Of a stretch of 64,000 nt of DNA, positions 60,883 through 64,000 are shown piece by piece; the stretch's first letter is position 1, and the number at the start of each line of letters is the position of its first letter. Position numbers and translations under genes: made by a program. This DNA comes from Streptomyces sp. CMB-StM0423 (lineage in GTDB: Bacteria; Actinomycetota; Actinomycetes; Streptomycetales; Streptomycetaceae), in assembly GCF_002847285.1 (NCBI RefSeq), contig NZ_CP025407.1, positions 3,938,501-4,002,500 on the forward strand. The letters are read 5' to 3'. A model generated the notes under the pieces. The model saw nothing but the letters and a program-made list of their open reading frames with translations, had not been told where the DNA came from and did not search any database.

Positions 60883-61605
60883 GTGCCGGGTCTGACGGAG
60901 GCGGAGGAGGCCCGGCTGCGCCGGGCGCTGGGGCTGATCGCGGCGGAGGCGGAAGCGGGTTCGGCGGCGGGGGCGGAGGCCGCGGGCGAGGAGTGGGGCT
61001 GGGCCGGGGAGTCACCGGGGGCCAGACGGGTGCGGGGGGTACGGCGGGCACTGGCGGTGGTGGTGAGCGCGGCGGCGGTGGTGGCGTTCTGCCTGCTCGC
61101 GTACACGACGATCAGCGGCGCGGGGACGGACCGCATCTCGAAGGACGACGCGGACGCGGGCGCCGCGGAGGACGCCGGAGGAGACGCGGGAGGGGACGCC
61201 GATGCGGATGGCAAGGGGCTGTCGCGCCTGGAGAACGCCGCGTGCACGAAGCGCCTGCTGGAGGGCACGGTGGCGGCCGTGAAGCAGGTCCCGCACCCGC
61301 CCGACGGGTTCCCGTGGGTGGAGGTCACGCTGACCGGCATCCGCTGGCACGTACCCCCGTCGGCGGAGGAGCGGGTGACGGTGCGGCTGCCGGATCCGGT
61401 GGAGTGGAACGACGAGAAGCCCTTCGCCCGCGGTGAACCGCTGCTGGTGGAGGACCTGGGCCGGGATTCGATCTCGTACTTCCGCGACGGGCCGGGGGAG
61501 GGGTCGGGCCTGGAGACGGTGCGGGGGGAGCGGCTGCGGGCGCTGAACGAGGCGCAGGAGGAGGGCGTGCGGTGCCCGTCGTACTTCATGAACCGGGACT
61601 GGTGA
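60883..61605 (+). CDS. Single-pass membrane protein, possible anti-sigma factor
   Basis: The 240-residue protein has a cytoplasmic acidic helical N-terminus (1-50; GLTEAEEARLRRALGLIAAEAE), one membrane helix (about 55-78), an Asp/Gly-rich linker and an extracellular domain with two cysteines (ENAACTKRLLEG and GVRCPSYF). The topology and its place directly after an ECF sigma gene fit an anti-sigma factor, but no zinc anti-sigma motif (HxxxCxxC) is present. Confidence 0.7.
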   Translation: MPGLTEAEEARLRRALGLIAAEAEAGSAAGAEAAGEEWGWAGESPGARRVRGVRRALAVVVSAAAVVAFCLLAYTTISGAGTDRISKDDADAGAAEDAGGDAGGDADADGKGLSRLENAACTKRLLEGTVAAVKQVPHPPDGFPWVEVTLTGIRWHVPPSAEERVTVRLPDPVEWNDEKPFARGEPLLVEDLGRDSISYFRDGPGEGSGLETVRGERLRALNEAQEEGVRCPSYFMNRDW

Positions 61606-61615
61606 CGGGCCGGTA

Positions 61616-61715
61616 TCAGCTTGGCGGTGCGGAGGGGTCGCAGGCGTCGGCGATGGCGCGGGTGTCCCAGTAGAACGGACGTACCTCGGAGATCCGCCCG
61701 CGCTCGACCGTGACG
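61616..61715 (-). pseudogene. C-terminal fragment of a SnoaL/NTF2-like gene
   Basis: On the minus strand the frame VTVERGRISEVRPFYWDTRAIADAC ends normally at 61616 and matches the last strand and helix of SnoaL-like polyketide-cyclase/NTF2 proteins. An in-frame TAA lies just upstream of VTVE, and no SnoaL body follows, so only ~30 residues remain. Confidence 0.45.
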
Positions 61716-61812
61716 GTTTACCGCCAGCATGATCGGGGCGGGGGCGGATGGCTGGCGGGAATCGGACATCACGTTCGGTACGTCTTGTGGGGCGCGGGGA
61801 TAGCCTCTGGCC

Positions 61813-62286
61813 ATGCCGAGCTTCGAGATCACGCCGATTGGTACGGTCCGGAACGACCGGACGGACATCCAGAACACGGACAACTGGGGTGCTGTCCGCA
61901 GCACGATCACGGTGGACGAACGCTTCGGCGAGTCCTGCCTCCAGGGCCTGGAGGACTTCTCCCACGTGGAGGTCCTCTTCGTCTTCGACCGCTTCCCGGA
62001 ACCGGACGCCGAAGCCTTGCACGAACCGCGCCCGTACCGGGGCCGCGCGGACCTCCCGCCGATGGGCATCTTCGCGGGCAGGGGACCGAGGAGACCGAAC
62101 CGGCTGGGGGCGACGACGTGCGAGATCGCGGGGGTGGCGGGGCGGGAGCTGCGGGTGGTGGGGCTCGATGCGGTGTCGGGGACACCGGTGGTGGATCTGA
62201 AGCCGATGATGAGGGAGTTCCTGCCGGCGGAGGTACGGCAGCCGGGGTGGGTGAGCGGGATGATGTCGGAGTACTTCAGGCGGTAG
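61813..62286 (+). CDS. TrmO/TsaA-like (UPF0066) SAM-dependent methyltransferase
   Basis: The 157-residue protein has the TrmO beta-barrel pattern: FEITPIGTVRNDRTDI ... CLQGLEDFSHVEVLFVFDRFPEPDAE ... GIFAGRGPRRPNRLGATTCEIAGVAGRELRVVGLDAVSGTPVVDLKPMM. TrmO methylates N6-threonylcarbamoyladenosine-37 in tRNA. GRGPRRPNRLG stands in for the usual F-x-x-R-S-x-x-R-P-N-P-I-G. A TAGCCT hexamer 7 nt before the ATG suggests a leaderless message. Confidence 0.86.
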   Translation: MPSFEITPIGTVRNDRTDIQNTDNWGAVRSTITVDERFGESCLQGLEDFSHVEVLFVFDRFPEPDAEALHEPRPYRGRADLPPMGIFAGRGPRRPNRLGATTCEIAGVAGRELRVVGLDAVSGTPVVDLKPMMREFLPAEVRQPGWVSGMMSEYFRR

Positions 62287-63194
62287 GGGGTGGGGGCTGG
62301 TACGTCGTGCTCTGTGCAGGGCGGGTACGGGGGTACGGCGCCGGGCTCGCGACGCTCCGTCGGGGGAGCCGGCGTACGGGGAGGTCGGCGAAGGGAGAAG
62401 GGCGTCGCTGGGGCTCCCCCCGGGCCACCCCACTCCTGAGTGTGCGGGCCGGCGGCTATGGGTGGCCCGGAGGGAGCGGGCACCCTAACGCTGCGCTACG
62501 GATGCCATGCCCTGCCGACGGGGGCCGGGACACCGGAAGTTGCACCCACCCCGATCGCGGACGTGCGCCGAGACGAGGAGGCAGCCGCCACGGCGTGCCC
62601 CGAGCGGACGAATCTCGCCGTAACTCGCGGTAACACCCGCCGATCCAGCCCGAAACAGGCCCCGAAGCCCGACTTTTCCCCACCCCGCGCACCCAGCCGC
62701 CTCAGGCTGCTCCGCATGCACGCCACCGGCACAAACTCTGGGCCACCAGGCCACCAAACTGGGCCAAATGCCCCACGGCGGCCGAGTTTTGCCCCGTTAC
62801 GAGCACCGACCATCCTCCGCGGCCGCGAGCCACAGCCCGGGCGCCCCCGAGTGCACGCGATTGGCACCAACTCGCGGCACCTCACCCCCCAAATCACTTC
62901 AAAACGTCCACGCGAGTCGCGTTTCGCCCACTCGCGCGCACGCAGCCACCCCCGAAGGTGCTCACCGCCGCCCAACCCACCCGAGGAAGCGTCACCGACA
63001 CAAACTCGCGGTAACACCCCCGCAGAACCAGGGCAAATCACCCGCGTGGGTCGACTTTTGCGCGCCGACACGCACCCACCCGAGGGCGAAGGGCCTGTCT
63101 TACCCCTGGGGTAATCGTGTCGGCCGGCCTGGGCGGGCAAGCTTGCTGATCTCGCCGCGTTGCCCGGACGCGGACCAGGACGTAGGGGGCAGTC
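62287..63194. other. 908-bp gap with no convincing gene
   Basis: The reading frames here lack actinomycete codon bias. 62600-63110 is a degenerate repeat array listed separately. The rest, 62287-62600 and 63110-63194, shows nothing recognisable. Confidence 0.55.
62610..63100. repeat. Four-unit degenerate repeat array (~115-140 bp units)
   Basis: The blocks recur in the same order: a CACAAACTCGCGG-type word (62615-62635 variant, 62730-62738, 62861-62872, 63000-63012), an AAATCAC/AAATGCC-type word (62764-62770, 62890-62896, 63034-63040), a CGAGT...TTTT/TTTC word (62668-62676, 62782-62790, 62912-62925, 63048-63060) and a CGCACCCA-type word. Spacing is roughly 120-135 bp. All units read with spacing near a multiple of three on the minus strand, but no codon bias supports a gene. 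Confidence 0.6.
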
Positions 63195-63638
63195 GTGTCG
63201 GAATCCGTGCCCGCGAGCACGCGCTCGGTGGTTGAGGAATTGCTGCGCCGGATCGGCGAGGGCGATCCCGACCGTATCGCTGAGCTGTACGCGGAGCAGA
63301 GCGACTGGAAGCTGGACTGGCCCGAAGCCGAGCACGGTCGTCCCGCCACGCCTTGGATCCGCCACCGGTCCACCCGGGGCGACGCGGGGGCCCACTTCCG
63401 CGAGATTGCCGAGCATCACGTACCGGAAGAGGTGGCGACCCAGGTCGAACGCATCCTCGTCGACGGAGAGGACGCGGTCGTGATCGGGGAGATCCGCCAG
63501 ACAGCGCGGTCCACCGGACGCGCGTATCGCGCCCGATTCGCGCTGCACCTCACCGTCGAGGACGGGCTTGTCACTCGGCACCACGTCTACGAGGACAGCC
63601 TGGCCGTCGCCCAAGCCTTCGACGCGGAGCGTCGGTAA
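63195..63638 (+). CDS. SnoaL-like (NTF2 fold) protein
   Basis: The 147-residue protein shows a SnoaL/NTF2-type pattern: STRSVVEELLRRIGEGDPDRIAELYAEQSDWKLDWP, GDAGAHFREIAEHH, VERILVDGEDAVVIGEIRQTARSTGRAYRARFALHLTVEDGLVTRHHVYEDSLAVAQAF. The family includes small cyclases, isomerases and binding proteins; the substrate is unknown. GTG start. It is separated from the upstream repeat array and is not operonic with a visible pathway. Confidence 0.82.
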   Translation: MSESVPASTRSVVEELLRRIGEGDPDRIAELYAEQSDWKLDWPEAEHGRPATPWIRHRSTRGDAGAHFREIAEHHVPEEVATQVERILVDGEDAVVIGEIRQTARSTGRAYRARFALHLTVEDGLVTRHHVYEDSLAVAQAFDAERR

Positions 63639-64000
63639 AGGCGGGTCACCGGGCATCCCGTGGTCACCTCCCTCCCGGACCCGGAGGCCCACCCCCGACC
63701 GGGACGACCCCGGCCCCGCCCCTCCCCGCCGGGCGCGCCGGCGACCGGGCCGGGCTCCGGCTCCCCTTGGACCTGACGCCCACGACGGGGGGGCAGGCTC
63801 GAATCCGGCCTTGGCTCCACTTCCATCGAGCGTCCCGGACGAGGACTGCCCGGCTCAACTCCGGCTGGGCGCCTACCTGCGAACGGGGCGGGCCCGTCTC
63901 CGGCCTTCGGCACCCGTCCTCCCCTGCGTCCCTGAATGAGGCGGCCCCGGCTCCCCTCCGTCTCGGTGCCTGACCGTGAACGGGCTTGGCCCGGCTCTGG
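63639..64000. other. 362-bp terminal non-coding stretch
   Basis: C-rich sequence (runs of Pro/Arg in all frames) with no start-plus-ribosome-site combination that continues to the window edge with proper codon bias. Nothing recognised. Confidence 0.4.

Noticed and set aside
60279..62483. Long minus-strand frame over the sigma, membrane protein and TrmO-like genes
   Set aside because: Antisense shadow; Ser/Pro/Arg-rich with no domain.
62496..63692. Minus-strand ORF through the repeat array
   Set aside because: It crosses the well-supported SnoaL-like gene antisense and lacks codon bias; the repeated pattern is explained by DNA repeats.

Overview
The window is high-GC actinomycete chromosome, most like Streptomyces or a close relative. 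The evidence is strong third-position GC bias, frequent GTG and TTG starts, four-base ATGA/GTGA gene overlaps, rare TTA codons confined to a few genes, and families typical of the group: a conservon, a DUF397 gene, an NsdA-like regulator, CmtR and a BlaI/M56 pair. No tRNA, rRNA, CRISPR array, complete insertion sequence or origin was seen. Nearly all gene calls rest on reading the translations; functions are inferred from families and motifs.

Layout. 1-4.3 kb: a large WXG/RHS polymorphic-toxin protein (minus strand) whose toxin tip lies beyond the window edge, then a small secreted protein. 5.3-10.1 kb: five overlapping genes (polyprenyl diphosphate synthase, methyltransferase, chorismate-lyase-like protein, 4-hydroxybenzoate-hydroxylase-like FAD monooxygenase, UbiA prenyltransferase). 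Together these look like a self-contained pathway from chorismate and isoprenyl diphosphates to a hydroxylated, prenylated, methylated benzoate. The monooxygenase carries a TTA (bldA) codon. 10.2-12.8 kb: a membrane-anchored orphan, a Crp/Fnr regulator and a 1.3-kb palindrome-containing gap. 12.8-14.5 kb: a CmtR-type metal sensor with a CDF transporter and an isoprenylcysteine-methyltransferase-like protein. 14.5-17 kb: an NlpC/P60 hydrolase next to a BlaI-M56 pair. 17-24.8 kb: a thioredoxin-fold protein, a double SUKH protein, a DUF305/DUF3105 operon, an Acr3-like transporter and an NfeD-SPFH pair. 24.9-28.4 kb: a molybdate uptake operon with its regulator and a fragment of a possible molybdoenzyme.

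28.4-39.6 kb is mixed: a phosphate-binding-like membrane fusion, SDR and AraC genes, a Ser/Thr kinase with two TTA codons, a decayed Scr1/DUF397 locus, a Tat-exported lyase-like protein with a discoidin domain, a lipoprotein, a GNAT and an orphan. 39.8-48.4 kb is a catabolic regulon: a dipeptide-type ABC importer, creatininase-family amidohydrolase, HpcH/HpaI aldolase and nitrilase-family amidase. It is probably governed by the embedded GntR regulator through GTGTATAC boxes found at both promoters. Next come an acyl-CoA-dehydrogenase-like protein that appears to lack the catalytic base, a five-gene conservon with a GAF protein (49.9-54.0 kb), and two large divergent regulators, one of which fuses an IS630-type helix-turn-helix to an NsdA-like body. 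The end holds a FAD oxidase/RidA pair, a sigma factor with a probable membrane partner, a TrmO-like methyltransferase, a decayed SnoaL fragment, a four-unit degenerate repeat array (62.6-63.1 kb) and a SnoaL-like protein.
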